A stretch of DNA of 64,000 nucleotides from Bradyrhizobium erythrophlei (GCF_900129505.1 NZ_LT670818.1:4559001-4623000), one strand, 5' to 3'. Shown: positions 9,361 through 17,936, counted from the first letter of the stretch. Made by a program: numbers and translations. Notes: generated by a model from the letters alone, not told the origin.

Positions 9361-10421
9361 GCGAGCCATCTTTCCAGATTGGCCCCGACAAAATCGTCGT
9401 CGGAAAGATCGGCATGCTCGTTGCAGACGCGATCGATCTCCTCGATCTGGCCGGGGCTGAGGCCCTCAGCGGGATCGAGGCACCAGAGTCCCTGCATCAG
9501 GCCCTGGCGCCGCAGGATCTCGTGGCAGCCGGCGATGCAGCCGTGGAAGTTGTTGGCGACGTCGAAGAACGCACTGTTGCAGTCGGTGACGCGGGCATCG
9601 AGCGCCAGGAGATCGGCCGGCACCGCCGCCTTGCCGCGCGCGGCCTTGCACATCTCGAACTGTTTGATCGCACTCGCGGTCCATACCGACCAGTGGCCGA
9701 GCAGGCCGCCCCGGAAATAAGCGCGCGTGGTGACGCCCTTGTCGCGCAGGTCGAACGGCAGCGAGAGGTCGAGCAGGATGTGGTCGTCATTGCCGGTATA
9801 GAGCGCGATGCGGTCGAGCGCGCCTGCGGCGGCGACGCCGCGCAGCACGTCGAGCGTGCGATAACGGTTGAACGGCGCGACCTTGATGGCGATGACGTTG
9901 TCGATTCCGGCAAAGCGCCGCCAGAAATCCGCGCTGAGGACGACGCCGCCGACGGCCGGCTGCAGATAGAACCCGACCAGCGGAATCTCGCGCGCCACCG
10001 CCTCGCAATGGGCGATGATTTCGTGTTCGCTGGCGGATTTCATCGCGGCCAAACTAAGCAGCCCCGCGTGATAGCCGATGCCGCGCGCGACTTCCGCCTC
10101 GGCGACGGCCTGTTTGGTCGGGCCCGCAAGCCCCGCGACCAGCGCCAGCGGCCGCTTGGTCCAGCCCACCGCCGTCTCGGCGGCGAGCTCCAGCACTGGG
10201 CGATAAAGGCCGACGTCGCGGATCGCGAACTGCGTGGTATGGACGCCGACCGCCAGCCCGCCGGCGCCGGCGTCGATATAATAGCGGGTGAGCGCGCGCT
10301 GATGCATACGATCGAGGTTGCGATCGGCGTTCAGCGCCAGCGGATGCGCGGGGATCACCGTGCCGTCGGCGATCAGGCGCCGCACCTCGGATTCGATTTG
10401 GCTATGGTGCATGGCTGACAT
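9357..10421 (-). CDS. dihydrodipicolinate-synthase-family (DapA-like) aldolase/lyase
   Basis: A TIM-barrel class I aldolase-like protein of 354 residues, longer than typical DapA (about 290). The start at 10421 lies two bases after the stop of the preceding gene (MSAMHHSQ; ATG at 10412 is an alternative). The Schiff-base lysine is visible in VIAIKVAPF, and the GFYLQPAVGG segment matches the YNxP-like catalytic tyrosine region. The C-terminal extension has several Cys (FHGCIAGC, LWCLDP). Family members cleave or form C-C bonds in keto acids. Placement between a GNAT gene and an importer ATPase suggests that it works on the imported compound. The substrate is unknown. Confidence 0.75.
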   Translation of the reverse strand: MSAMHHSQIESEVRRLIADGTVIPAHPLALNADRNLDRMHQRALTRYYIDAGAGGLAVGVHTTQFAIRDVGLYRPVLELAAETAVGWTKRPLALVAGLAGPTKQAVAEAEVARGIGYHAGLLSLAAMKSASEHEIIAHCEAVAREIPLVGFYLQPAVGGVVLSADFWRRFAGIDNVIAIKVAPFNRYRTLDVLRGVAAAGALDRIALYTGNDDHILLDLSLPFDLRDKGVTTRAYFRGGLLGHWSVWTASAIKQFEMCKAARGKAAVPADLLALDARVTDCNSAFFDVANNFHGCIAGCHEILRRQGLMQGLWCLDPAEGLSPGQIEEIDRVCNEHADLSDDDFVGANLERWLA

Positions 10422-10423
10422 CC

Positions 10424-11251
10424 CTATCCATATTCCGGGCCGGCGACGGCGAACGGCAATTCGGTGCGCAGCGCGGCGACAGCGCTGAAGCGCATGCGCT
10501 GAAACGGCCGCTCGATGTTCCACCCGGAATCGGTCAGGCCGTTCAGGAATGGCTGCTGTTCGTAGACAGCGTCGATCAGCAGCGGCCCGCTTTCGGAGGA
10601 CACGATCTCATTGACCAAGGCCAGCGCCTGTTCCGGGCCGTTCGCGAGCAACGGGCCGATGTGCCGCGCCTTCCGGCCATCACGGACGAGCGCGAACGCG
10701 TCGCCGTTTGACAGCAGCCGGGAGCCGGGACGTCCGCTGAGCTCGGTCAGCAGAGCAACGCGGTCGAATCCCATCGCGCCGCGGTCGAGCGCGGTTAATT
10801 TCTCGATACCGATCGCCGACAGCGATGCTTCGGCTTTGGTCGACCCCGCCTGCTCGAACCGCAACCGTCGCAGCTGCAGCGTCGGCCTGAATCCGAGGGG
10901 ACCATAGACCATGGCGCCCGCCGGCGTCGCGTCGAGCCACGTCGTCAACCCTCGTTCGGCCGCGGCAGCGAGGCAGGCGTCGACCAGTCTGGTGGCGAGG
11001 CCGCGGCGGCGCCAGCTCTCGGTCACCAGCACCATGCTGATCCAGCCGTTGCCGGACGAGTAGGGCAGCAGCGCCGCGCTGGCGACGAGACGACCGTCAT
11101 TGTCGCGAACGCCGAACACAGTTCCCTGGTCAAGGAAAAAACGCCAGTCGGCCTCGTTCTGATCCCAGTGCGCTTCCGTTGAAAGCAGAAGTCCGGCGGG
11201 CGCGTCGCCCGGCCCGAGCCGGACGACGGCCGCCCGATCAGTATCGGCCAT
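10424..11251 (-). CDS. GNAT family N-acetyltransferase
   Basis: About 275 residues from the ATG at 11251 (MADTDRAAVV); an earlier ATG at 11281 would overlap the previous gene further. The N-terminal half is a standard GNAT fold: WISMVLVTESWRRRGLATRL carries the acetyl-CoA pyrophosphate loop, and LDATPAGAMVYGPLGFRP is the typical late beta-strand/turn. The second half (residues about 140-275) is a further domain, as in two-domain GNATs. It probably acetylates an amine made or imported by this operon. It overlaps the upstream gene by 14 bases and ends two bases before the DapA-like start. Confidence 0.8.
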   Translation of the reverse strand: MADTDRAAVVRLGPGDAPAGLLLSTEAHWDQNEADWRFFLDQGTVFGVRDNDGRLVASAALLPYSSGNGWISMVLVTESWRRRGLATRLVDACLAAAAERGLTTWLDATPAGAMVYGPLGFRPTLQLRRLRFEQAGSTKAEASLSAIGIEKLTALDRGAMGFDRVALLTELSGRPGSRLLSNGDAFALVRDGRKARHIGPLLANGPEQALALVNEIVSSESGPLLIDAVYEQQPFLNGLTDSGWNIERPFQRMRFSAVAALRTELPFAVAGPEYG

Positions 11252-12275
11252 CGCGCACCTCGTATTTGGTGGGTTTTCCAAAACTCGGCATTGCGCGCGC
11301 GACCCAGTCCGCGGTCCATTTTATTAGCTGTTCGGTGTCGACGATCGGCGGGCCGAACAATTTCACTGCCTGAGAGGTGTCGGTGAGCCACGCCGTCGGC
11401 TCCTCCTTGCCGACGATGATGGGCTCGCGGCCGAGCCGCACGCCGAGCTTGGCGGCGAGATCACGCACGGCGAGGATTTCGTGGCCGCTGACATTGATCA
11501 GCGAGGTCGGCGTGTCGCAATGCGCGAGGCAGCGCAGTGCCTGTGAGGACGCATCGCCCTGCCAGATGAAATTGACATGGCCGAGGCTGACATCGATCGG
11601 CTTGCGGTTGAGGATCTTGCTTGCGATGTCGTGCAGCACGCCGTAACGCATGTCGATGGCGTAATTCAGCCGGAACAGCCGGCCCGGGGTCGAGAACTTC
11701 CGCGAGAAATATTCGAACATGCGCTCGCGACCAACGCAGGATTGCGCATATTCGCCGGGCGGATTGGGCGCCATGCTCTCGTTCGAACCCTTGCCGTCGA
11801 CCGGTACGAACGGGTAGACGCAGCCGGTCGAGAACGCCACGATGCGCGAATGACAAAAAGCCTGCGCGACCAGCGCGGGCACATGCGCGTTCATCGCCCA
11901 GGTCAGCGACAAATCGCCTTCCGCGCCGAATTTGCGCCCGGCCATGAACACGATGTTTCTGACATTCGGCAGCGCCTTGATGGCGGTCTCGTCGAGCAGG
12001 TCGCACGCGATGGTTTCGACGCCGCGGGCCTCCAGCCACGCTTTGGCGCCGGCTTCGCTGAAGCGCGCCACGCCGATAACGCGGCGGCCGGGCAGGGCGC
12101 CTTTTGCAAGGCCCGCCAGCGTCGGTCCCATCTTGCCGGCCACGCCGAGGATCATGAGGTCGCCGTCGATCTTTGAGAGGTCGTCGATCAGCGCCTGGCT
12201 CGGCCGGCACAGGAGATCGTCGAGGGTGGCGATATCGGGAATGGTTTCCGGCAGCGTGTCGCGCGTCAGCAGCAT
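11238..12275 (-). CDS. NAD(P)-dependent epimerase/dehydratase-like protein (extended SDR, atypical active site)
   Basis: A 345-residue Rossmann protein. The dinucleotide loop LGVAGKMGP lies near residues 43-51, an acid-ended second strand near VARFSEAG, and the NIVFMAGRKFG strand follows. The expected SDR catalytic YxxxK is not seen: the equivalent stretch reads GEYAQSCVGRE, with tyrosine but no lysine four residues on. The Ser/Thr partner is plausible in FSTGCVYPF. It may bind NAD without classical epimerase chemistry, or use another residue. It is the second gene of the operon, 12 bases after the permease stop. Confidence 0.75.
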   Translation of the reverse strand: MLLTRDTLPETIPDIATLDDLLCRPSQALIDDLSKIDGDLMILGVAGKMGPTLAGLAKGALPGRRVIGVARFSEAGAKAWLEARGVETIACDLLDETAIKALPNVRNIVFMAGRKFGAEGDLSLTWAMNAHVPALVAQAFCHSRIVAFSTGCVYPFVPVDGKGSNESMAPNPPGEYAQSCVGRERMFEYFSRKFSTPGRLFRLNYAIDMRYGVLHDIASKILNRKPIDVSLGHVNFIWQGDASSQALRCLAHCDTPTSLINVSGHEILAVRDLAAKLGVRLGREPIIVGKEEPTAWLTDTSQAVKLFGPPIVDTEQLIKWTADWVARAMPSFGKPTKYEVRDGRY

Positions 12276-12287
12276 GTCTCTTCCTTC

Positions 12288-13058
12288 TTATCGCAGCCGC
12301 ACGTCCCGGACCACGAACAGCCGTTCGAGGCCGAGCACCAGGCCGTAGAGCGCGACCCCGAGCAATGTCAGCAGCACCACCGCCATCACCATCGCCGGCG
12401 TATCGAGCGAGGACTGCACCTGGATCATGAGATAGCCGAGCCCGCGTTCGCTTGCGATGAACTCGCCAACGATGGCGCCGGCGACCGCGAGAATAGCGCC
12501 GACCTTCATGCCGGAGAACACATAAGGCAGCGCGCCCGGCAGCTGGATCTTGCGGAACAGCGTCCAGCGCGAGCCGCGCAGCGATTTGACGAGGTCGAGC
12601 AGGTCCGGCTCGACTTCGCTCAAGCCCCGCGCGGTGGTCAAAAGGATCGGGAAGAAGCAGATGCTGAATGCGATCAGGATGTTCGGAAAGATGCCATAGC
12701 TGAACCAGACGATGAACAGCGGACCCAGTGCCACTTTCGGGATCATGTTCAGCGTCACGAACAGCGGCAGCAGCAACAGGCTCACCAGCGGCGACCAGCA
12801 GAACACGACCGCCAGCGCCACGCCGACCAGAGCGCCCAGCGCAAAGCCGCCGAGGATTTCGACCGCCGTCACGGCGAGGTTGGAGAGCCAGGCATATTTC
12901 GTCGACCCCAGCGTCGCGACCGTCGCCAGCGGTGAGGGCAGGATGAATTTCGGCACGTGGAAGGCGTCGACCAGCAGCTGCCACAGCACGATCACGGCGA
13001 GATGCACGATCAGGATGATCGCGAACGTCCGGGCCGGTCGCATGCCGTCTGGGAACAC
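12288..13058 (-). CDS. ABC transporter permease (SsuC/TauC/ThiX type)
   Basis: A six-helix inner-membrane permease of about 256 residues, with the cytoplasmic EAA-type loop SLRGSRWTLFRKIQLPGALP and an EFIASERGLGYLM segment typical of the nitrate/sulfonate/taurine permease family. The GTG at 13058 is preferred because an AGGAG ribosome site lies 7 bases before it (13066-13070). TTG at 13061 and ATG at 13043 are alternatives. It is the first gene of the leftward operon, 35 bases downstream of the predicted transcription start and 67 bases from the palindromic operator. Confidence 0.88.
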   Translation of the reverse strand: MFPDGMRPARTFAIILIVHLAVIVLWQLLVDAFHVPKFILPSPLATVATLGSTKYAWLSNLAVTAVEILGGFALGALVGVALAVVFCWSPLVSLLLLPLFVTLNMIPKVALGPLFIVWFSYGIFPNILIAFSICFFPILLTTARGLSEVEPDLLDLVKSLRGSRWTLFRKIQLPGALPYVFSGMKVGAILAVAGAIVGEFIASERGLGYLMIQVQSSLDTPAMVMAVVLLTLLGVALYGLVLGLERLFVVRDVRLR

Positions 13059-13099
13059 CAAAATACTCCTGTCGCGCCCCGCCGGGGTAAGGGCGGCTC

Positions 13100-13140
13100 A
13101 GCCTATCCCTTTACGTGACGTCTTTCAACTATATGGTTGA
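13100..13140 (-). promoter_or_regulatory. promoter of the ABC operon overlapped by a TetR-type operator
   Basis: On the minus strand TTGAAA (13123-13128), a 17-base spacer and TAGGCT (13100-13105) form a plausible sigma-70 promoter. The palindrome TCAACCATATAGTTGA (13125-13140) covers the -35 box. Its 15-base core differs at only two central positions from the palindrome next to the tetR start (13921-13935). I infer repression by the adjacent TetR protein. Confidence 0.6.
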
Positions 13141-13161
13141 TTAAGACCACGGTACCTTTGC

Positions 13162-13246
13162 CGTCATTGCGAGCGAAGCGAAGCAATCCATATCTCAGTG
13201 CGGCCGCTCGATGGATTGCTTCGTCGCTACGCTCCTCGCAATGACG
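13162..13246. repeat. REP-type inverted repeat
   Basis: The left arm 13162-13190 (CGTCATTGCGAGCGAAGCGA...) and right arm 13212-13246 are near-complementary and would form a long hairpin. The same element recurs at 17937-18015. It lies between the operon promoter and the 3' end of the tetR gene, where it could stop transcription. This palindrome type is common in Bradyrhizobium intergenic DNA. Confidence 0.8.
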
Positions 13247-13269
13247 GGAGTAAACTGGCGGCCAATCCG

Positions 13270-13917
13270 TCACGGCCTCAACGCCTGCATCACCAGATCA
13301 ACCACATGCTTGCGGCGGGCGCGGCGGGCGGCGGGGCTGGACAGGTCCTTGCCGAAGATCGCCGACAGCGTCGGCGTGTTGGAGAAGAAGAAATAGCTCA
13401 AGCCCGCGATCGAGATGTAGAGATGCACGGGGTCTACCCCCTTGCGAAAAGTTCCGTCCCGCACGCCCTGCTTGAGGATCTTCGAGACCATGCTGACCAG
13501 TGGCGAATGCATGTCTTCGATCCGCGGCGAGGCGCGGACGTGCCGGGCGCCGTTGCGGTTTTCATCGTTGAGCAGCACGATGAAATCCGGATGCAGCGCG
13601 AGGTGATCGAACGAACTCTCGATCAGCTTGCGAATGGCGCGTTCGGGCGGCACCCCCTCGAGGTTGAGCGTGCGCTCCTGGGCGCGGATTTCCTCGTAGA
13701 CCCATTCGAGTACCGCCAGATACAGCGCGTCCTTGTCGCCGAAATAGTGATAGACCAGCTGCTTGTTGACGCCGGCGCGTGCTGCGATCTCGTCCACCCG
13801 CGCGCCGGCCAGGCCGCTTCTGGCGAATTCGCGCCGCGCCGCCGTCAGCAGTTTCTGGCGGGTGGCGACGGGGTTGCGGCGCTGCGGCTTCGTGGCGGTT
13901 GATCGTCGTTTGGGCAT
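13270..13917 (-). CDS. TetR family transcriptional regulator
   Basis: About 215 residues from the ATG at 13917 (MPKRRSTATK). The N-terminal helix-turn-helix is clear: TRQKLLTAARREFARSGLAG, then VDEIAARAGVNKQLVYHYFG. The C-terminal ligand domain carries FFFSNTPTLSAIFGKDL. It is transcribed leftwards between the two transport units. A palindrome sits 4 bases upstream of its start and a matching one in front of the permease operon, so it very likely represses both units and possibly itself. The inducer is presumably the transported molecule or a product made from it. Confidence 0.87.
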   Translation of the reverse strand: MPKRRSTATKPQRRNPVATRQKLLTAARREFARSGLAGARVDEIAARAGVNKQLVYHYFGDKDALYLAVLEWVYEEIRAQERTLNLEGVPPERAIRKLIESSFDHLALHPDFIVLLNDENRNGARHVRASPRIEDMHSPLVSMVSKILKQGVRDGTFRKGVDPVHLYISIAGLSYFFFSNTPTLSAIFGKDLSSPAARRARRKHVVDLVMQALRP

Positions 13918-13920
13918 TTC

Positions 13921-13960
13921 CAACCAGACAGTTGACAATTCGATCCGTCCCTTGTTGCAT
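13921..13960 (+). promoter_or_regulatory. promoter of the NMT1-type binding protein gene, overlapped by a TetR-type operator
   Basis: A perfect TTGACA at 13932-13937, a 17-base spacer and a weak TTGCAT (13955-13960) precede the binding protein gene. The palindrome CAACCAGACAGTTGA at 13921-13935 overlaps the -35 box and lies immediately upstream of the divergent tetR start. The layout copies that of the operator at 13125-13140. Confidence 0.6.
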
Positions 13961-14039
13961 TGGTAAACCGGCGGGGCTGCGACGACAAGGCCGTCAGGTC
14001 TCGGCCGCAGGCGATCCACCGCAGAGCGAGGAGAGGTCC

Positions 14040-15044
14040 ATGAAGCGTTTCGGGATGGCAGGACTGGCGCTCGCGCTGCTGGCGCACGCCGCTCCAGCGG
14101 CTGCCGGCGAATCTGTCAACCTGATCCTGAACTGGACGCCGACCGCAGATCACTCGCCGTTCTATTACGCCAGGGCGCAGGGCTGGTACGAGAAGGCCGG
14201 CATCGATCTCACCATCGAGACCGGCAAGGGCTCCGGCGTCTCGGCACTGAAGGTCGGCTCCGGCGGCTCTCCGTTTGGAATTGCCGATCTCGCCACCATG
14301 CTGGTGGCGCGCAGCAAAGGCGCCGACGACGTGGCGCTGATGAGCATCTACGCCAACACCGGGCAGACCTTCTACTGGCTGAAGAGTTATGGCGTGAACG
14401 GGGTGAAGGATTTTCCGACCCACAAAATAGGCAATCCGCCGGGCGACGCGTCGCGCGTGATGTGGCCGGCCTTTGCGAAAGCGGCGGGGATCGCGCCGGA
14501 CTCGGTGAATTTCGTCAATGTCGGGCCGACCGCCAAGATCGCGGCGCTGAAGAGCCACACCGTCGATATCATCAGCGATTTCTACAACGAGCACGACCTG
14601 AAGGTGATCGAGTTCGGCGCCGATCTCGGCTATGTCAACTGGAAGGACATCGGGCTCAATCCCTACGGCAATTCGCTGATCGTCAACGGCGCTTACCTGC
14701 AGAAACATCCGAAACTGGTCGAGGATTTCGTCAGGATCAGCCAGAAGGCGTTTTCAGCCTGCGTCGCCGATGTCACGCCCTGCCTGAAGGCACTGCTCGA
14801 CCAGGTGTCGGGTCTCGACCAGGAAAACCAGCAGCGCCAGTGGGAGCGAATAAAGTTCCTGATGACCGACGATTTCACCACCACCAAGGCGCTGGGCTGG
14901 ATCGACGGCGAACGGATGAAGAAGGACTACGAGCTGGTGCAGACCTATCTCGGCATGGAGAAGCCGTTCAACGTCGAGGACGCGTTTACGACGAAACTGC
15001 TGGACCCGTCGGTCAAGATGGACGCCAGCAAGGTGAAGAAGTGA
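14040..15044 (+). CDS. NMT1/THI5-like ABC transporter periplasmic substrate-binding protein
   Basis: 334 residues. The start at 14040 follows an AGGAG at about 7 bases and exposes a signal peptide (MKRFGMAGLALALLAHAAPAAAG). The mature part opens with VNLILNWTPTADHSPFYYAR, the typical NMT1/SsuA-like beginning for binding proteins of pyrimidine-precursor, nitrate or sulfonate importers. It should deliver substrate to the permease (12288-13058) and ATPase (8578-9360) encoded on the other strand. Transcription is divergent from tetR. The nearest named families bind N-formyl-aminomethyl-methylpyrimidine or related heterocycles, so an N-heterocycle is a reasonable but unproven guess. Confidence 0.85.
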   Translation: MKRFGMAGLALALLAHAAPAAAGESVNLILNWTPTADHSPFYYARAQGWYEKAGIDLTIETGKGSGVSALKVGSGGSPFGIADLATMLVARSKGADDVALMSIYANTGQTFYWLKSYGVNGVKDFPTHKIGNPPGDASRVMWPAFAKAAGIAPDSVNFVNVGPTAKIAALKSHTVDIISDFYNEHDLKVIEFGADLGYVNWKDIGLNPYGNSLIVNGAYLQKHPKLVEDFVRISQKAFSACVADVTPCLKALLDQVSGLDQENQQRQWERIKFLMTDDFTTTKALGWIDGERMKKDYELVQTYLGMEKPFNVEDAFTTKLLDPSVKMDASKVKK

Positions 15045-15270
15045 GCTTTCGTTGTTTTCTCGCCCGCTCGCCGTATGGAGGTAGCGCCGTAGCGCACGAT
15101 CGCCGACTCATCCTGCCTCGCGGCGCATCTGGCGTGTGCGTACCAAGATGGCTGAAAATCGTACCCGGCCCGCGCGAAGTGTTATACCTCTCGCCGCGCG
15201 CGGGGAGAGGGAGAAGGTGTCAACGCTCCGCGTCCTAAAAATAAAACATACCTCCAGGGAGGACCGCACT

Positions 15271-17205
15271 ATGACCGCAGCAGCTGCCGCCGAAACCCCC
15301 AAGGATGCCTCCGCCTCCGTCATTGCGCAGCAAGCGGCGATGCTAAACGCGCTCCCGTTCTCCGACACCGCCGATTTCGATGACGCCGCGCGCGGTTTCA
15401 TGGGCACGCTGGACCATGCGCGGATCGAGACTGCGCAAGGGCGCGTGGTCTGGAGTCTCGAGCCCTACGGTTTCCTGTCGGACGAGAAGGCGCCCTTAAC
15501 CGTCAACCCGAGCCTCTGGCGGCAGTCACGGCTGAACATGCAGCACGGACTGTTCGAAGTGGTGCCCGGCGTCTACCAGATCCGCGGACTCGACATTGCC
15601 AACATGACGCTGATCGAGGGCGACACCGGCGTGATCGTGGTGGACACACTGACCTCGATCGAAGGCGCGCGCGCCGCGATGGAGCTTTACTTCAAGCACC
15701 GCGGCTTGCGTCCCGTCGCGGCGGTGATTTTCACCCACACCCATACCGATCATTGGGGCGGCGCGCGCGGCGTGCTGGAAGAGGACGCGCTGGCGAGCGG
15801 CCGCGTGCCGATCATCGCGCCCAATCTGTTCATGGAGCACGCGGTGTCCGAAAACATCATCGCCGGGCCCGCGATGCTGCGACGCGCGCAATACCAGTTC
15901 GGGCCGTTCCTGGCAAAAGGGCCGCGCGGGCAGGTCGATTGCGGCCTCGGCAAGTCGATGGCCGCGGGCTCGGTGGCGCTGTTGCGCCCTTCCGACCTCA
16001 TCATGGAGACCGGCGACAGGCGCATCATCGACGGGCTCGAATTCGAATTCCAAATGGCGCCGAACTCCGAGGCGCCGGCGGAGATGCACTTTTATGTGTC
16101 GCGCTACAAGCTCGTGAACCTCGCCGAAAACTCCACGCATAATTTCCATAATCTGCTGCCGTTCCGCGGCGCCGATGTGCGCGACGCGCTGGCCTGGTCG
16201 AAATATCTCGGCGAAGCCCTTTCGATGTGGGGCGGCAAGGCCGAGGCGATGTGCGGCCAGCATCATTGGCCGGTGTGGGGCCAGGCGCGCATCGACACCA
16301 TGATCCGCCAGCAGCGCGATCTTTATAAGTTTGCGCACGACCAGACCATCCGCCTGATGAACCACGGCCTGACGGCGACCGAGATCGCCGAAACGATAAA
16401 ACTGCCGGCGAGTCTCGAAGGCGCCTGGCACACGCACGGCTATTACGGCCACATCCGGCACAATGTGAAGGCGATCTACCAGAAATATCTCGGCTGGTAC
16501 GACGCCAATCCCGTGCATCTCGATCCCTTGCCGCCGGTCGAAGCCGGCAAAAAATATGTCGAATACATGGGCGGCGCGGCGATGATCCTCGATCGCGCGC
16601 TCGCGGATTTTGCCAAGGGCGAATTCCGCTTCGTGGCGCAGGCGGTCAGCCATCTGGTGTTCGCCGATCCCGACAATGCGGCTGCCCGCGCGCTGCTCGC
16701 CGACACCTTCGAGCAGCTCGGCTATGCCGCCGAGAGCGCGACCTGGCGCAACGCTTATCTGTTCGGTGCGCAGGAATTGCGCCAGGGCATGCCGAACGCG
16801 CCGCCGCGCCCGCCGATGCCGCGCGAGACGCTCGCCGCGCTGCGCACCGGGCAGCTCTGGGACGTGCTCGGCGTCCGCCTCAACGGCCCGAAGGCCGAGG
16901 GCAAGCACATCGTGCTAAACTGGAGTTTCAGCGACACCGGCGAGACGTTTATGCTGACACTCGAAAACTGCGCACTGACCTATCTCGAGGGCGCCCAGGC
17001 CGCGACTGCCGACGCCAGCTTTACGCTGGCGCGCGCGACGCTCGATGAGGTCATTGCCAAACAGACGTCGTTTCCTGAAGCCGTCGCCGCCGGCAAGATC
17101 ACCTTCACCGGCAACGCGATGCGGCTGGCGGAACTGATGGCCCTGATGGACGAATTCCCGCGCATGTTCGAGATCGTCGAGCCGAAGCGCACGGCGGTGA
17201 TCTGA
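15271..17205 (+). CDS. alkyl sulfatase (SdsA-type metallo-beta-lactamase fold with SCP2-like tail)
   Basis: 644 residues from the ATG at 15271, preceded by AGGGAGGA. The binuclear zinc motif THTHTDHWGG lies at 155-164. FEVVPGVYQIRGLDIANMTL and a long central helical domain (HGYYGHIRHNVKAIYQKYLGW) match SdsA1/Pseudomonas-type alkylsulfatases. The C-terminal part from about 520 resembles an SCP2 sterol-carrier domain (ITFTGNAMRLAELM). These enzymes hydrolyse alkyl sulfate esters to alcohol and sulfate. No signal peptide is seen, although several relatives are secreted. It stands alone, 226 bases after the binding protein gene. Confidence 0.88.
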   Translation: MTAAAAAETPKDASASVIAQQAAMLNALPFSDTADFDDAARGFMGTLDHARIETAQGRVVWSLEPYGFLSDEKAPLTVNPSLWRQSRLNMQHGLFEVVPGVYQIRGLDIANMTLIEGDTGVIVVDTLTSIEGARAAMELYFKHRGLRPVAAVIFTHTHTDHWGGARGVLEEDALASGRVPIIAPNLFMEHAVSENIIAGPAMLRRAQYQFGPFLAKGPRGQVDCGLGKSMAAGSVALLRPSDLIMETGDRRIIDGLEFEFQMAPNSEAPAEMHFYVSRYKLVNLAENSTHNFHNLLPFRGADVRDALAWSKYLGEALSMWGGKAEAMCGQHHWPVWGQARIDTMIRQQRDLYKFAHDQTIRLMNHGLTATEIAETIKLPASLEGAWHTHGYYGHIRHNVKAIYQKYLGWYDANPVHLDPLPPVEAGKKYVEYMGGAAMILDRALADFAKGEFRFVAQAVSHLVFADPDNAAARALLADTFEQLGYAAESATWRNAYLFGAQELRQGMPNAPPRPPMPRETLAALRTGQLWDVLGVRLNGPKAEGKHIVLNWSFSDTGETFMLTLENCALTYLEGAQAATADASFTLARATLDEVIAKQTSFPEAVAAGKITFTGNAMRLAELMALMDEFPRMFEIVEPKRTAVI

Positions 17206-17420
17206 GGGGATCGCGCGCGTCCGTCGTTCCGGACGAAACCGCAAGGACATTCACGAGCTTACAACGGGTTATGAGCACAGAGCCTGTCGGCGAACGGGTA
17301 CCGAATGGCCTCGGCCTTGCGCAACGGGTATCCCTCTGGCACCGTCGGCGGTCCTTGCGTAAAAATGGGGGACACCGGGCCGCTTCAACGCCCGGCAAAA
17401 ATTGGGGAGGAGATGACCGC

Positions 17421-17799
17421 ATGTTTTCGCACGTGATGATCGGTACCAACGATCTGGAAAAGGCCAAGTCATTCTATGACGCGTTGCTCGGAACGCTCGG
17501 CGTTCCCCCGGGACGGGTCGACCGCCATCGCATTTTCTACATGACCAAGACCGGCGTGTTCTCGGTATCGAAGCCGATCGACGGCAAGCCCGCGACATCC
17601 GCCAATGGCGGCACCATCGGCTTTTGCCGCCAGCTCGCCCGAGCAGGCCGACGCCTGGCACACCACCGGCATCGCCAACGGCGCCAAGACCTGCGAAGAC
17701 CCGCCGGGCGTGCGCGAAGGCCCCGCGGGCAAATTCTATCTCGCTTACCTGCGCGATCCCGACGGCAACAAGCTCTGCGCGATGCACCGGATGGTGTGA
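17421..17799 (+). pseudogene. VOC/glyoxalase-family protein with a single-base frameshift
   Basis: The N-terminal part MFSHVMIGTNDLEKAKSFYD...IGF reads from the ATG at 17421 up to about 17620. The C-terminal part AASSPEQADAWHTTGIANG...LRDPDGNKLCAMHRMV continues in the next frame and stops at 17799. The switch falls at the TTTT run 17622-17625: removing one T restores a continuous GFAASSPEQ reading and a normal roughly 125-residue vicinal-oxygen-chelate protein. The intact protein would be a glyoxalase/bleomycin-resistance-like enzyme. This is either a real inactivating insertion or a sequencing error in a homopolymer. Confidence 0.8.
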
Positions 17800-17936
17800 G
17801 GGCGTTTCGCGGAGGCGGTGGGCGATTGGGCGGATTAGCGAAAGCGTAATCCGCCGTTCGAGCGGCTGGTTTGGCGGGCGGACCGGCGGCCCGTCACCCC
17901 ATCTACGCAATCAGATTTATGCGCATGTTCGGAGAC

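Noticed and set aside
17271..17849. A single 192-residue reading of the VOC region
   Set aside because: The frame runs past the frameshift into Arg-rich nonsense and starts well upstream of the real ATG at 17421.
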